Shown here piece by piece: positions 8,039 through 15,909 of a stretch of 38,365 nt of DNA; position 1 is the first letter of the stretch, and each line of letters opens with the position of its first letter. Source of the stretch: Alphaproteobacteria bacterium. GTDB lineage: Bacteria; Pseudomonadota; Alphaproteobacteria; GCA-2746255. The position numbers and the translations under genes were made by a program. Below the pieces are notes generated by a model that saw only the letters and a list, made by a program, of their open reading frames with translations, was not told the origin of the DNA and ran no database searches. The DNA lies in assembly GCA_021776275.1 (NCBI GenBank), contig JAJFGH010000097.1, forward strand, positions 1 to 38,365, in the 5' to 3' direction.

Positions 8039-8115
8039 CAGGCCGCTTTGGAGAAGGGTCGCAGCGATAACGGCCCCCAAAACTTACGCAACACCTGCCC
8101 AAAAGGGGGAAGACC

Positions 8116-9723
8116 TTGCAGCAAACTGGCCCCGTACAAAGTCACCATGGCCTAGACCACCACGGCATCCGGAACGTTTCCGCGGTCCATTGGAATTACG
8201 CGACCGCGTCCCTTTACGAAGAAGCCATCCGGCGCGGCGAAGGCAAATTGGCCCATGGCGGCGCCTTCATCGCCCATACCGGCGTGCATACGGGCCGATC
8301 GCCGAACGATAAATTCTTCGCCAAGGAACCCGGAAGCGAAGCCAACATCAACTGGGGCAACGTCAACCGGCCCATCGAGCAAGCCCAATGCGAAGGCCTT
8401 TACACGCGCATGCTTGCTTATTTCGAAGGCCGCGAACTTTTCGTTCAGGATTGCTACGCCGGCGCCGATCCGGCATTTCAGTTGCACGTGCGCGTCGTCA
8501 CCGAAACGGCGTGGCACAATTTATTCGCTCGCAACATGTTCATTCAGCCCGGGGGCGATGATCTTCGCAATTTCACGCCGCAATTCACCATCCTGCACGC
8601 GCCGAACTTTCAGGCCGTGCCCGAGATTGATGGCACGAATTCGGACGTCTTCATCATTGCTGATTTTTCGAAACGCCTGATTCTGATCGGCGGCTCAAGC
8701 TATGCCGGCGAGATCAAGAAATCCGTCTTTAGTATTCTGAATTACTTGCTGCCGGAACGCGGCGTCCTGCCAATGCACTGCTCGGCGAATATTGGGGCAG
8801 ACGGCAATACGGCCATCTTCTTCGGCCTTTCCGGAACCGGCAAGACGACCCTTTCCGCGGACGCAAAACGCACCCTGATCGGCGATGACGAGCATGGCTG
8901 GGGCGACAATGGCGTGTTCAATTTCGAGGGCGGCTGCTACGCGAAAGTTATTCGCCTGAGCCCAACGGCGGAGCCGGAAATTTTCGCCACCACGCGGCGT
9001 TTCGGCACGATCCTGGAAAACGTTGCCTTCAACGAGGGCAGCCGGATGCTGGATCTGGACGACGCGACGCTGACGGAGAACACGCGCGCCTCCTATCCCA
9101 TCGACTTCATTCCGAATGCCAGCGAGACGGGCACGGGCGGGCATCCACAAACGATCATCATGCTGACGGCGGATGCCTTTGGGGTGCTGCCTCCGATTAG
9201 CCACCTTTCGCCGGAACAGGCGATGTACCACTTCCTGTCCGGCTACACGGCGCGCGTCGCCGGCACCGAAAAAGGCGTCGGGGCCGAGCCCCAGGCCGCC
9301 TTCTCCACCTGCTTCGGCGCCCCCTTCATGCCGCGCCATCCGACGGTTTACGCGAAGCTGCTGCGGGACAAGATCGCCAAGAACAAGGTGAATTGCTGGC
9401 TCGTGAATACGGGCTGGAGCGGCGGCGGTTACGGCGTCGGCGAACGGATGAAGATCGGCTACACCCGGGCGATGGTCCATGCCGCCCTCGACGGCCGGCT
9501 GGCCCAGGCCTCCATGACGAAGGACCCGAATTTCGGTCTTCAGATTCCGGAAAGCTGCCCGAACGTGCCCGACGAAGTGTTGAACCCGCGGCACACCTGG
9601 GCCGACAAGCAAGCCTATGACACAACGGCCCGCGACCTTACCCAGCGTTTCGAGAAAAACTTCAAGCAGTTCGAAAGCCACGTGGACGACAAGGTAAAAG
9701 CCGTTTCGATCCGCGCCGCATAA
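8116..9723 (+). CDS. pckA: Phosphoenolpyruvate carboxykinase (ATP)
   Basis: ATP-dependent PEPCK converts oxaloacetate to PEP plus CO2, the entry step of gluconeogenesis. The 535-aa sequence has the substrate-binding 'TGVHTGRSPNDKF', kinase-1a P-loop 'GLSGTGKTTLSADAKR' and kinase-2 motif 'IGDDEHGWGDNGVFNFEGG'. The start codon is TTG at 8116: reading back in frame there is a TAA at 8068-8070 and no ATG between, and a purine-rich AGGGGGA lies just upstream. It is divergent from the copper-chaperone/hprK cluster, and a strong hairpin terminator follows. The pairing of pckA with an hprK/PTS block is a recurring alphaproteobacterial arrangement linking PTS state to gluconeogenesis. Confidence 0.98.
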   Translation: MQQTGPVQSHHGLDHHGIRNVSAVHWNYATASLYEEAIRRGEGKLAHGGAFIAHTGVHTGRSPNDKFFAKEPGSEANINWGNVNRPIEQAQCEGLYTRMLAYFEGRELFVQDCYAGADPAFQLHVRVVTETAWHNLFARNMFIQPGGDDLRNFTPQFTILHAPNFQAVPEIDGTNSDVFIIADFSKRLILIGGSSYAGEIKKSVFSILNYLLPERGVLPMHCSANIGADGNTAIFFGLSGTGKTTLSADAKRTLIGDDEHGWGDNGVFNFEGGCYAKVIRLSPTAEPEIFATTRRFGTILENVAFNEGSRMLDLDDATLTENTRASYPIDFIPNASETGTGGHPQTIIMLTADAFGVLPPISHLSPEQAMYHFLSGYTARVAGTEKGVGAEPQAAFSTCFGAPFMPRHPTVYAKLLRDKIAKNKVNCWLVNTGWSGGGYGVGERMKIGYTRAMVHAALDGRLAQASMTKDPNFGLQIPESCPNVPDEVLNPRHTWADKQAYDTTARDLTQRFEKNFKQFESHVDDKVKAVSIRAA

Positions 9724-9764
9724 ACGAACGTCCTTCAGGTCTTCTGGGAGGAGACGTGAAATGA

Positions 9765-9797
9765 GAAGCCGGTCCCTTTGGGGCCGGCTTCTTTTTT
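9765..9797 (+). terminator. Rho-independent terminator after pckA
   Basis: A 12-bp stem, GAAGCCGGTCCC pairing with GGGGCCGGCTTC (one G-T pair) around a 3-nt loop, is followed by TTTTTT (9792-9797). It lies 41 bp past the pckA stop and touches the stop codon of convergent polA. Confidence 0.9.
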
Positions 9798-12543
9798 AAT
9801 GGGCGGCGGCCCAGTCCGAAGCCCAGTTCGTCTCGACGACAATCGGCACGGAAAGCGTCACGGCGGGCGCTGCCGCCTGCTCCATCACCTCGGCGGCAAG
9901 CTTCGCGGTGGCTTCGACTTCGGCATCTGGCGCCTCGAAAACAAGTTCGTCATGCACCTGCAGCAGCATCTTCGCGGCAAGCCCGGCCTTGGCCAACGCG
10001 TCCGGCATGCGGATCATCGCGCGCTTGATAATGTCGGCGGCGGAACCTTGAAGGGGCGCGTTGATGGCGGCGCGCTCGGAAAAATTCCGCCGCGCCGGGT
10101 TCTTGTCCTGGATTCCGGGAACGTAGCAGCGCCGCCCGAAAAGCGTCGTGACAAAACCCTGCTCGCGCGCCAGCGCCTTCGTCGCCTCCATGTAATCGCG
10201 GATGCCGGGATAGCGCTGGAAATACGCTTCGATATAAGCCGCCGCATCCCCTTGCGCGATCCCAAGCTGACGGGCGAGGCCGAAGGGGCTGATGCCGTAG
10301 ATGATCCCGAAATTGATGGCCTTCGCCTGGCGGCGCACCATCGGGTCCATGCCCTCGATCGGCACGCCGAACACCTGAGAGGCGGTCAGCGCATGAATGT
10401 CGACCCCATCCAGAAAGGCTTCGCGCAGGGTGACGATGCCCGCCACTTCCGCCAACAGGCGAAGTTCGATCTGCGAATAATCGGCGGAAAGAAGCTGCGA
10501 GCCTTTTTCCGGAACGAAGGCCTTGCGAATCTTGCGGCCCTCGGGCATGCGGATGGGAATGTTCTGCAAATTCGGATCCGAAGACGCCAGCCTTCCCGTC
10601 GAGGTGCCCGCCATGGCAAACGACGTGTGCACCCGGCCCGTTTCGGGATGCACCTGCTCCATCAGGCTATCCGTATAGGTGCTTTTAAGTTTGGCAATTT
10701 GCCGCCATTCCAAAACCAGGCCCGGCAGCGCATGCCCCCCGGTCGCAAGGTTCTCGAGCACGTCCGCCCCGGTGCCATAGGCGCCCGCCTTCCCCTTCTT
10801 GCCGCCCGCGAAGCCCAGCTCGTCAAACAGCACTTCCCCAAGCTGTTTCGGCGAAGCCACATTGAACGGATGACCGGCCGCCGCATGAATTTTTTCTTCC
10901 AGACCCACCATCCGCTTTGCAAAATCCGTACTTAATTTGCGCAGCTGCGCCTTGTCGACGCGAATGCCCACGCGCTCCATCGCAACCAAAACCGGCACCA
11001 GCGGGCGTTCGATCGTTTCGTAGACCGTTGCCATCCGTTCCTTTGCAAGCCTGGGCTTCAGCAATCGGTAGAGCTTGCCCGTCACGTCCGCATCTTCGGC
11101 CGCGTATTCGCACGCCCGTTCGAGCCCGACCTCGTCGAAACGAAGCTTGCCCCGGCCGCTGCCAACGACGTCTTTGTATTTGATTGTCTCGACCCCAAGA
11201 TGAAGGCGCGCAAGCTCGTCCATCCCATGGCCATGCCGACCGCCCTCGAGAACGTAGGAAATCAGCATCGTGTCGTCGAAAGGGGCAATGGCGATGGCGT
11301 GGCGCGCCATCACCACCATGTCGTATTTCAGGTTCTGACCGACTTTAAGGACGCCCGGATTTTCAAGAAGCGGCTTCAGCGCTTTCAAGGCCGCCTGAAA
11401 ATCGATTTGCGAAAGCGGCCCTTCCGCCTCCCCTTCCAACGCCAATGTCTCCGCCTCCGGCCGACGGTGGGCCAACGGCACGTAGCAGGCTTTGTCCGGG
11501 GCGATGGATAAAGAAAAACCGACCAGCTCGGCCTGCATCGCGTTCAGGCTGGTCGTTTCCGTATCGAAAGCCACCACCCCCGCCGCCACCGCCGCGTCCA
11601 CCCAGGCCTGCAAGCGCGGCACCGTCTGCACCAGCTCATAGGCGTGGGGACCGGATGGCGGGGGCGGCGCCGCGTCGTCGCCCGCCCGCGTCTCGCCCTC
11701 GACCCGCGCCGCCAGGGTCCGGAACCCCTGGGCCAACAGGAACGCCCGCAATTTCTCCGGGTTCAGCGCCTTGACCCGGAAACTATCGATGGCCGCCGGC
11801 ACCGGCACGTCGTCGCGAAGCTCGACCAGCCGCCGCGAGATGCGCGCCAGATCGGCGTTCTCCTGGAGCCGTTCGCGGCGCTTCGGCTGTTTGATCTCGT
11901 CCGCATGGGCGAGCAAATTTTCAAGGTCGCCATATTCCCGGATCAGCTCGGCCGCCGTCTTGACGCCGATGCCCGGAACCCCCGGCACGTTGTCGGTCGA
12001 ATCGCCCGCCAGCGCCTGCACGTCCACCACCCGGTCGGGCGCCACGCCGAATTTCTCTTCCACTTCTTTCGGTCCGATTGTGCGATTGCCCATCGCATCG
12101 AACATCGTGATCTTTTCATCGACAAGCTGCATCAGGTCCTTGTCGGAGGAGACGATCGTCACCTTCGCGCCCTCGCGCGCAGCGGCGCGGGCATAGGTTG
12201 CGATCAAATCGTCCGCCTCGAACCCTTTCAGCTCGATGGCGGGCAAATCGAACGCTTGCGTCGCCTCGCGAATAAGCGGGAATTGCGGGATCAGGTCTTC
12301 CGGCGTTTCCGTCCGGTTCGCCTTGTAATCGGGATAAATATCGTTGCGGAAATTGACCCGGGCCGCGTCGAAAATAATGGCGATGTGGTCGGCGTCCGTG
12401 TCGTCGATCAGTTTCATCAGCATCTGGGTGAAGCCATAGACGGCGCCGACCGGCGTGCCGTCCGGCCGCGTAAGCGGCGGCAGCGCATGATAGGCACGAA
12501 AAATGAATCCAGAGCCATCAACGAGAAAAACGTGCTTGGGCAC
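9796..12543 (-). CDS. polA: DNA polymerase I
   Basis: DNA polymerase I for Okazaki-fragment maturation and repair. Domains in order: 5'-3' exonuclease (opening 'HVFLVDGSGFIFRAYHALPP'), 3'-5' proofreading exonuclease with the catalytic 'FDTETTSL' motif retained, and the family A polymerase with motif A 'SADYSQIELRLLAE', motif B 'RRQAKAINFGIIYG' and motif C 'QVHDELVFE'. All three activities look intact. The ORF track begins at 12675, but the first 44 codons overlap the zinc-finger gene. There is no ATG near the conserved opening, so I take GTG at 12543 (915 aa). A TTG three codons upstream (12552) is equally possible. It is 19 bp downstream of the zinc-finger gene, likely in one operon with it. 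Confidence 0.96.
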   Translation of the reverse strand: MPKHVFLVDGSGFIFRAYHALPPLTRPDGTPVGAVYGFTQMLMKLIDDTDADHIAIIFDAARVNFRNDIYPDYKANRTETPEDLIPQFPLIREATQAFDLPAIELKGFEADDLIATYARAAAREGAKVTIVSSDKDLMQLVDEKITMFDAMGNRTIGPKEVEEKFGVAPDRVVDVQALAGDSTDNVPGVPGIGVKTAAELIREYGDLENLLAHADEIKQPKRRERLQENADLARISRRLVELRDDVPVPAAIDSFRVKALNPEKLRAFLLAQGFRTLAARVEGETRAGDDAAPPPPSGPHAYELVQTVPRLQAWVDAAVAAGVVAFDTETTSLNAMQAELVGFSLSIAPDKACYVPLAHRRPEAETLALEGEAEGPLSQIDFQAALKALKPLLENPGVLKVGQNLKYDMVVMARHAIAIAPFDDTMLISYVLEGGRHGHGMDELARLHLGVETIKYKDVVGSGRGKLRFDEVGLERACEYAAEDADVTGKLYRLLKPRLAKERMATVYETIERPLVPVLVAMERVGIRVDKAQLRKLSTDFAKRMVGLEEKIHAAAGHPFNVASPKQLGEVLFDELGFAGGKKGKAGAYGTGADVLENLATGGHALPGLVLEWRQIAKLKSTYTDSLMEQVHPETGRVHTSFAMAGTSTGRLASSDPNLQNIPIRMPEGRKIRKAFVPEKGSQLLSADYSQIELRLLAEVAGIVTLREAFLDGVDIHALTASQVFGVPIEGMDPMVRRQAKAINFGIIYGISPFGLARQLGIAQGDAAAYIEAYFQRYPGIRDYMEATKALAREQGFVTTLFGRRCYVPGIQDKNPARRNFSERAAINAPLQGSAADIIKRAMIRMPDALAKAGLAAKMLLQVHDELVFEAPDAEVEATAKLAAEVMEQAAAPAVTLSVPIVVETNWASDWAAAH

Positions 12544-12562
12544 CGCGCTCAAAACGTCGCGC

Positions 12563-12721
12563 CTAACGGCTTTTCTTGTCCAGAACGAAACGCTGCGAGC
12601 AATAGGGGCAGACAATCTCTCCCTGGTCTTCCATGTCGAGAAAAACGCGGGGGTGCCCCGCCGCGCCGCCGCCATCGCATGCGACGATCGGCTTCTTCAC
12701 GGAAATCGTTTCGTTTTCCAT
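12563..12721 (-). CDS. Small CHCC-type zinc-finger domain protein
   Basis: A 52-aa protein, MENETISVKKP onward, with Cys15, His23, Cys38 and Cys41 in the pattern C-x7-H-x14-C-x2-C ('GHPRVFLDM' then 'EIVCPYCSQRF'). This matches the zf-CHCC family related to the mitochondrial complex I subunit NDUFS6, widespread as a small stand-alone protein in alphaproteobacteria. A role near complex I or iron-sulphur biology is inferred from family only. The track start at 12826 adds a poor 35-residue extension; the ATG at 12721 is preferred. It lies immediately upstream of polA. Confidence 0.85.
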   Translation of the reverse strand: MENETISVKKPIVACDGGGAAGHPRVFLDMEDQGEIVCPYCSQRFVLDKKSR

Positions 12722-12798
12722 CTGGCTCGTCTTTCCTGTCTGGCCTGTCTGGGCCCGAATCCAGGCCCATGGCCTTGATCGCTTCGGCGATTCGACGG

Positions 12799-12826
12799 AT
12801 GATAGCGATTGCAAGCGCACAATCAA
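12799..12826 (-). promoter_or_regulatory. Candidate promoter for the zinc-finger gene and polA
   Basis: On the minus strand TTGATT (12821-12826), a 16-bp spacer and TATCAT (12799-12804) resemble a sigma-70 promoter about 75 bp upstream of the zinc-finger start, in the short divergent gap to the ABC ATPase gene. Confidence 0.4.
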
Positions 12827-12854
12827 CTGTCCGCCCTCTTAAAGCCTGAACCGA

Positions 12855-13844
12855 ATGAACGCTTCCAGCGAAAACCCTGCGGCGACGCCGCCTTGCGAGA
12901 ACGCCATCGCAATCCGCGGCCTGGAAAAAACCTATGGCGGCGGCGTCCATGCCCTTGAGGCGTTCGACCTCACGATCCCGCGCGGCTCCTTCTTCGGCCT
13001 GCTGGGGCCGAACGGGGCCGGAAAATCGACCCTGATCAACGTGCTCGCCGGCCTCGCCATCAAGACGGCGGGCGATGTGAAAATCTGGGGGTTCGATCTC
13101 GACCGCGCCCCCAGGCACGCCCGCGCCGCCATCGGCGTCGTGCCCCAGGAATTGAACATCGACCCTTTTCTCACCCCGCGCGAGGCGCTGGAGGTGCAGG
13201 CCGGGTTTTACGGCGTGCCGAAGAAGGCGCGCCGCACGGACGAAATCCTGCGGGCGCTGCACCTTTCCGATAAGGCGGAGGCGTATGCCCGCGCGCTGTC
13301 GGGCGGCATGCAGCGCCGCCTGCTGATTGCCAAAGCCATGGTGCACAGCCCGCCCATTCTCGTTCTGGACGAGCCGACCGCCGGCGTTGACGTCGAACTT
13401 CGCCAGCAACTTTGGGAGTTGATCCGCGCCCTCAACGCAAAGGGCACGACGGTGCTGCTGACAACCCATTATCTGGAAGAAGCCGAACAGCTTTGCGACC
13501 GCATCGCCATCATCAATCAGGGCCAGCTTGTCGCCTGCGACCAGACGGAAACCTTGCTCCGCCGGATGGACAAACGGGAAATGCTGGTCACTCTCGCCGA
13601 AGATTTGAGCGAAGTGCCCGCCGCGCTAAAGCGCTTTCAGGCCAGCCTGCAGCCGCCACGGGTTCTGCATTTCAAATTCCGCACCAGCGAGACCGGCATC
13701 GGCGATATTTTAAACGCCGTGCATGAAACGGGCCTCACCGTGTCCGACCTGACGACGCGCGAAAGCGATTTGCAGGACCTTTTCCTGCAACTCACGCGAA
13801 GCGCGGCCATCGGGAAAAAGGCGGGACGCGTTGCGAAGGCATAG
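12855..13844 (+). CDS. ABC transporter ATP-binding protein (ABC-2 / YadG-like export type)
   Basis: A 329-aa ATPase subunit. It has Walker A 'GLLGPNGAGKSTL', a Q-loop ('VVPQELN'), the ABC signature 'ALSGGMQRRLLIAKAMV', Walker B 'ILVLDEPTAGVD' and the H-loop 'LLTTHYLEEAEQL', plus about 90 C-terminal residues typical of the export (ABC-2) subfamily that includes YadG. Such ATPases normally pair with an ABC-2 permease encoded next to them, but no permease lies on either side here: downstream is a possible 54-codon ORF and then tRNA-Arg. The permease must therefore be elsewhere, or have been lost. The substrate cannot be predicted. Confidence 0.93.
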   Translation: MNASSENPAATPPCENAIAIRGLEKTYGGGVHALEAFDLTIPRGSFFGLLGPNGAGKSTLINVLAGLAIKTAGDVKIWGFDLDRAPRHARAAIGVVPQELNIDPFLTPREALEVQAGFYGVPKKARRTDEILRALHLSDKAEAYARALSGGMQRRLLIAKAMVHSPPILVLDEPTAGVDVELRQQLWELIRALNAKGTTVLLTTHYLEEAEQLCDRIAIINQGQLVACDQTETLLRRMDKREMLVTLAEDLSEVPAALKRFQASLQPPRVLHFKFRTSETGIGDILNAVHETGLTVSDLTTRESDLQDLFLQLTRSAAIGKKAGRVAKA

Positions 13845-13995
13845 CGTCTTCCTTTTCCTTTCCATTCTGCTGGCCGCCTGGATTGCCGACCGCAAAGCGG
13901 CGCTGCCTTCCGGCGCCGAAGCGGTGGCGGCCAGCCCCGCCGGGGAGAAAAAATTACGCGCCGGCCCGTTTGCGGCGACGCCGCCTTTGGAGTAG
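13831..13995 (+). CDS. Possible small membrane/secreted protein, 54 aa (hypothetical)
   Basis: A short frame too small for the track: TTG start at 13831, overlapping the ABC ATPase 3' end by 14 bp, stop TAG at 13993. The peptide begins MRRHSVFLFLSILLAAWIAD, a basic then hydrophobic signal-like or single-membrane segment, followed by an Ala/Pro-rich tail. A GGCGGGA stretch sits just before the TTG. No family is recognised and there is no lipobox cysteine. In GC-rich DNA a frame this long can occur by chance, so this is a weak call resting on overlap with the upstream gene and the N-terminal pattern. Confidence 0.3.
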   Translation: MRRHSVFLFLSILLAAWIADRKAALPSGAEAVAASPAGEKKLRAGPFAATPPLE

Positions 13996-14028
13996 GTTTT
14001 CTCGCCGGGATTAAACGGTCCGGCATAT

Positions 14029-14105
<77 letters not shown>

Positions 14106-14434
14106 AATTTCGGCTGGGCGTCGACGATGTCGTCTTTCAGGCTCAGGACGAAGGCGGCGATGTGAGCATGATTGTTACGGCGGCTGCCGGCCCCCATTGT
14201 GGGCCGGTCGGCGAGCAGGACAGTTGCCTGTCCCGAGGTCTCCCAGAGCATCAAATGCATATTGAGTTAGGTACAGCTACCGCTACAACCAGCTTGGGTG
14301 TTCTTTACATTTCATCATCGTCCTGAACCTAAGCTTCATACGATTTGCAGAATGTGCATTGGCTTAATCGGCTGCCAGCCGCGCACCCATATGAGTGCAA
14401 GCTTGGAGGCGCTACCAATGTCGACAGACTTGGC
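14106..14434. other. 329-bp non-coding stretch inside the tRNA-associated insertion
   Basis: No frame here looks like a real gene. The track ORFs across it are shadows, including the minus-strand one that reads through the tRNA. Two plausible hairpins are present: CCGGCCC-CCATTGT-GGGCCGG (about 14189-14209) and GGACAG-TTGC-CTGTCC (about 14218-14233). Near 14388 there is the near-palindrome GCACCCATATGAGTGC. These could be att-proximal arm sites, a terminator for the minus-strand gene or chance. Nothing more can be supported. Confidence 0.5.
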
Positions 14435-15094
14435 CTAGTTTGAATCGTCCTTAGCATAAGCATCTGGAATCGAAATGCTCAAAAATATCATCCGATTACG
14501 AACATCGTCATCCGTCGGTTTTTCTGGCAGCGCGTCTGTCCTAAAACGCGCATAGTCAAAAAAGGCGGCTGCATGAAGAGAAAGATGGACAGCATCCCAA
14601 ATCGCTTGATCATATCTCCTTGGCAACTTGATGCGGGGAACACCGGTCGGCTCCACCACTACCTCACCCCCCGGCAAGCTATGCATCCTCGAATCATGCA
14701 CCTGAACCTCTGAAATCAGTTCGCGCAGGGCATGCCCGACTTCATCCTCATCGGCATATTCAATGACTTCCCGCAAAATGGGAACAACATCATCCGGAAG
14801 TTGCGGGAAAGCATCCGCATGCGTTCCATGCTTGGTGATATTCTTTTTGCCAATCAGAGAATAAGTTAGCGCGCGCTCGGCATAGTCAACCAGCCGGCTC
14901 AGAGCCAACGGCATCACCGCGCGGGCCGATTCAAACTTCTTTCTGCGCCGTTCGTTGTTATGACGATCCGATTTCTTAGTTGACCAAACCAATACCGCAA
15001 TAGTGAATATAGCCGCGACAAGTGCGGACAAGCCGGACGCCAGGGCTTCGTGCGCATAAGCCCAGGCCATAAGATCTGTTGCGTAGCAAGTCAT
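14435..15094 (-). CDS. Hypothetical single-pass membrane protein, cargo of the tRNA-associated insertion
   Basis: A 219-aa protein I do not recognise. One N-terminal membrane helix (about residues 18-37, 'LASGLSALVAAIFTIAVLVW') is followed by a strongly basic stretch (KKSDRHNNERRRKK), which should put the C-terminus in the cytoplasm. The rest is soluble and mixed helical, with an acidic segment 'VIEYADEDEVGHAL' and a C-terminal region 'AIWDAVHLSLHAAAFF'. No catalytic motif is obvious. ATG at 15094 is used; a second Met at residue 9 is possible. The codon usage is more A+T-rich than in neighbours. The right-hand repeat lies 43 bp upstream of the start. As sole cargo of a tRNA-borne insertion, a defence, exclusion or phage-related role is conceivable but unproven. 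Confidence 0.7.
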   Translation of the reverse strand: MTCYATDLMAWAYAHEALASGLSALVAAIFTIAVLVWSTKKSDRHNNERRRKKFESARAVMPLALSRLVDYAERALTYSLIGKKNITKHGTHADAFPQLPDDVVPILREVIEYADEDEVGHALRELISEVQVHDSRMHSLPGGEVVVEPTGVPRIKLPRRYDQAIWDAVHLSLHAAAFFDYARFRTDALPEKPTDDDVRNRMIFLSISIPDAYAKDDSN

Positions 15095-15136
15095 GCCGCC
15101 GGCCCCAATTGTTCCGAAACAAACATCGCCTACTGC

Positions 15137-15159
15137 ATCTCGCCGGGTGCGCCAAATTT
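15137..15159 (+). repeat. attR-like direct repeat
   Basis: An exact second copy of the 23 bp that spans the tRNA-Arg 3' end at 14088-14110. The rest of the tRNA is absent here, as expected for the distal junction of a tRNA-targeted insertion. Confidence 0.85.
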
Positions 15160-15215
15160 TTCAGTGGGATCGTCGAAGCCACGGCCCCAGGATTAGGAAA
15201 CAGGCGATCGCCGTT

Positions 15216-15788
15216 TTATTTAAACCGCTTGCACTCGCGCGCGCCCTCGCCCCAGAAATCCGCACATTGGGCCTTCGTTATGTCGCCCTTCTCTTTGATC
15301 TTGGCGATGACATAGGCCGCCACCCGGGCAATGTCGGCGTCGCTTAGACGTTTCGCCGGCTTTGGCGGTTTGTCCTCGCCAAGCTCGGCCGCCGTCATGC
15401 CATAACAGTCGTAGCCCTTATAGGCCTTGCGATGAAAAGCGGGCATGCCGGTGCCGGGGCGGCCACAGGCAACCACTTCGACCAGATATTCTTCCGTCAA
15501 AATCGTCTCGCGCAGCGAAAGCGCCGCGCCGCCATACCCGCCGCCGCCGCCGCCATGCCATTTGTGGCAACCGACGCAATTTGCCTTTTTGTAAACCTGC
15601 TTGCCGCGATCCAGATCGGAACTGGCGCCGCCTTCGGCCAGGGCCTCGCCTGCCGCCGGCGCCGTTTCGGAAAGTTCCGCCGCCGTGGAAGCGCTTGGCT
15701 CCAGCTTTCCTCCAAACCAAAGCACGCTCAACATGCCGCAGGCCAACAACACGGCGACGAAAGAGGGAAGAAAAGTGCGAAAATTCAT
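15216..15788 (-). CDS. c-type cytochrome, probable electron acceptor of the PQQ dehydrogenase
   Basis: A 190-aa exported mono-heme cytochrome c. An N-terminal signal/anchor (about residues 8-25) is followed by an Ala/Glu-rich linker and the heme motif 'CVGCHKWH' (Cys71, Cys74, His75). A likely axial Met lies in 'GTGMPAFH', and two further cysteines ('DCYGM', 'AQCADFW') could form a disulphide. A run of six glycines follows the heme site. It lies downstream of the PQQ dehydrogenase on the same strand, the usual place for the cytochrome c that accepts electrons from quinoprotein alcohol dehydrogenases. A strong terminator lies in the gap between the two genes, so expression may be uncoupled. 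Confidence 0.9.
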   Translation of the reverse strand: MNFRTFLPSFVAVLLACGMLSVLWFGGKLEPSASTAAELSETAPAAGEALAEGGASSDLDRGKQVYKKANCVGCHKWHGGGGGGYGGAALSLRETILTEEYLVEVVACGRPGTGMPAFHRKAYKGYDCYGMTAAELGEDKPPKPAKRLSDADIARVAAYVIAKIKEKGDITKAQCADFWGEGARECKRFK

Positions 15789-15841
15789 GGCGGGCGTTTC
15801 CTTAAATCTTAATGGGCTTGCTATGGGTCAGTTTAACACGG

Positions 15842-15885
15842 CCCAAAATAAAAAGGGGTGCTCCGCCTTTTCGGCGAAGCACCCC
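15842..15885 (-). terminator. Rho-independent terminator between the PQQ dehydrogenase and cytochrome genes
   Basis: On the minus strand GGGGTGCTTCGCC pairs with GGCGGAGCACCCC (13 bp, one G-T pair) around GAAAA, followed by TTTTTATTTT. It lies just after the PQQ dehydrogenase stop and before the cytochrome c start, on the transcribed strand of both. Confidence 0.85.
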
Positions 15886-15909
15886 TTCCCCCCTGAACCG
15901 TTCAAGCCG

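Noticed and set aside
15160-15215. GGCGATCGCC palindrome just after the cytochrome c stop as a terminator
   Set aside because: Only a 10-bp self-palindrome with no loop and no proper T-tract; too weak to call.
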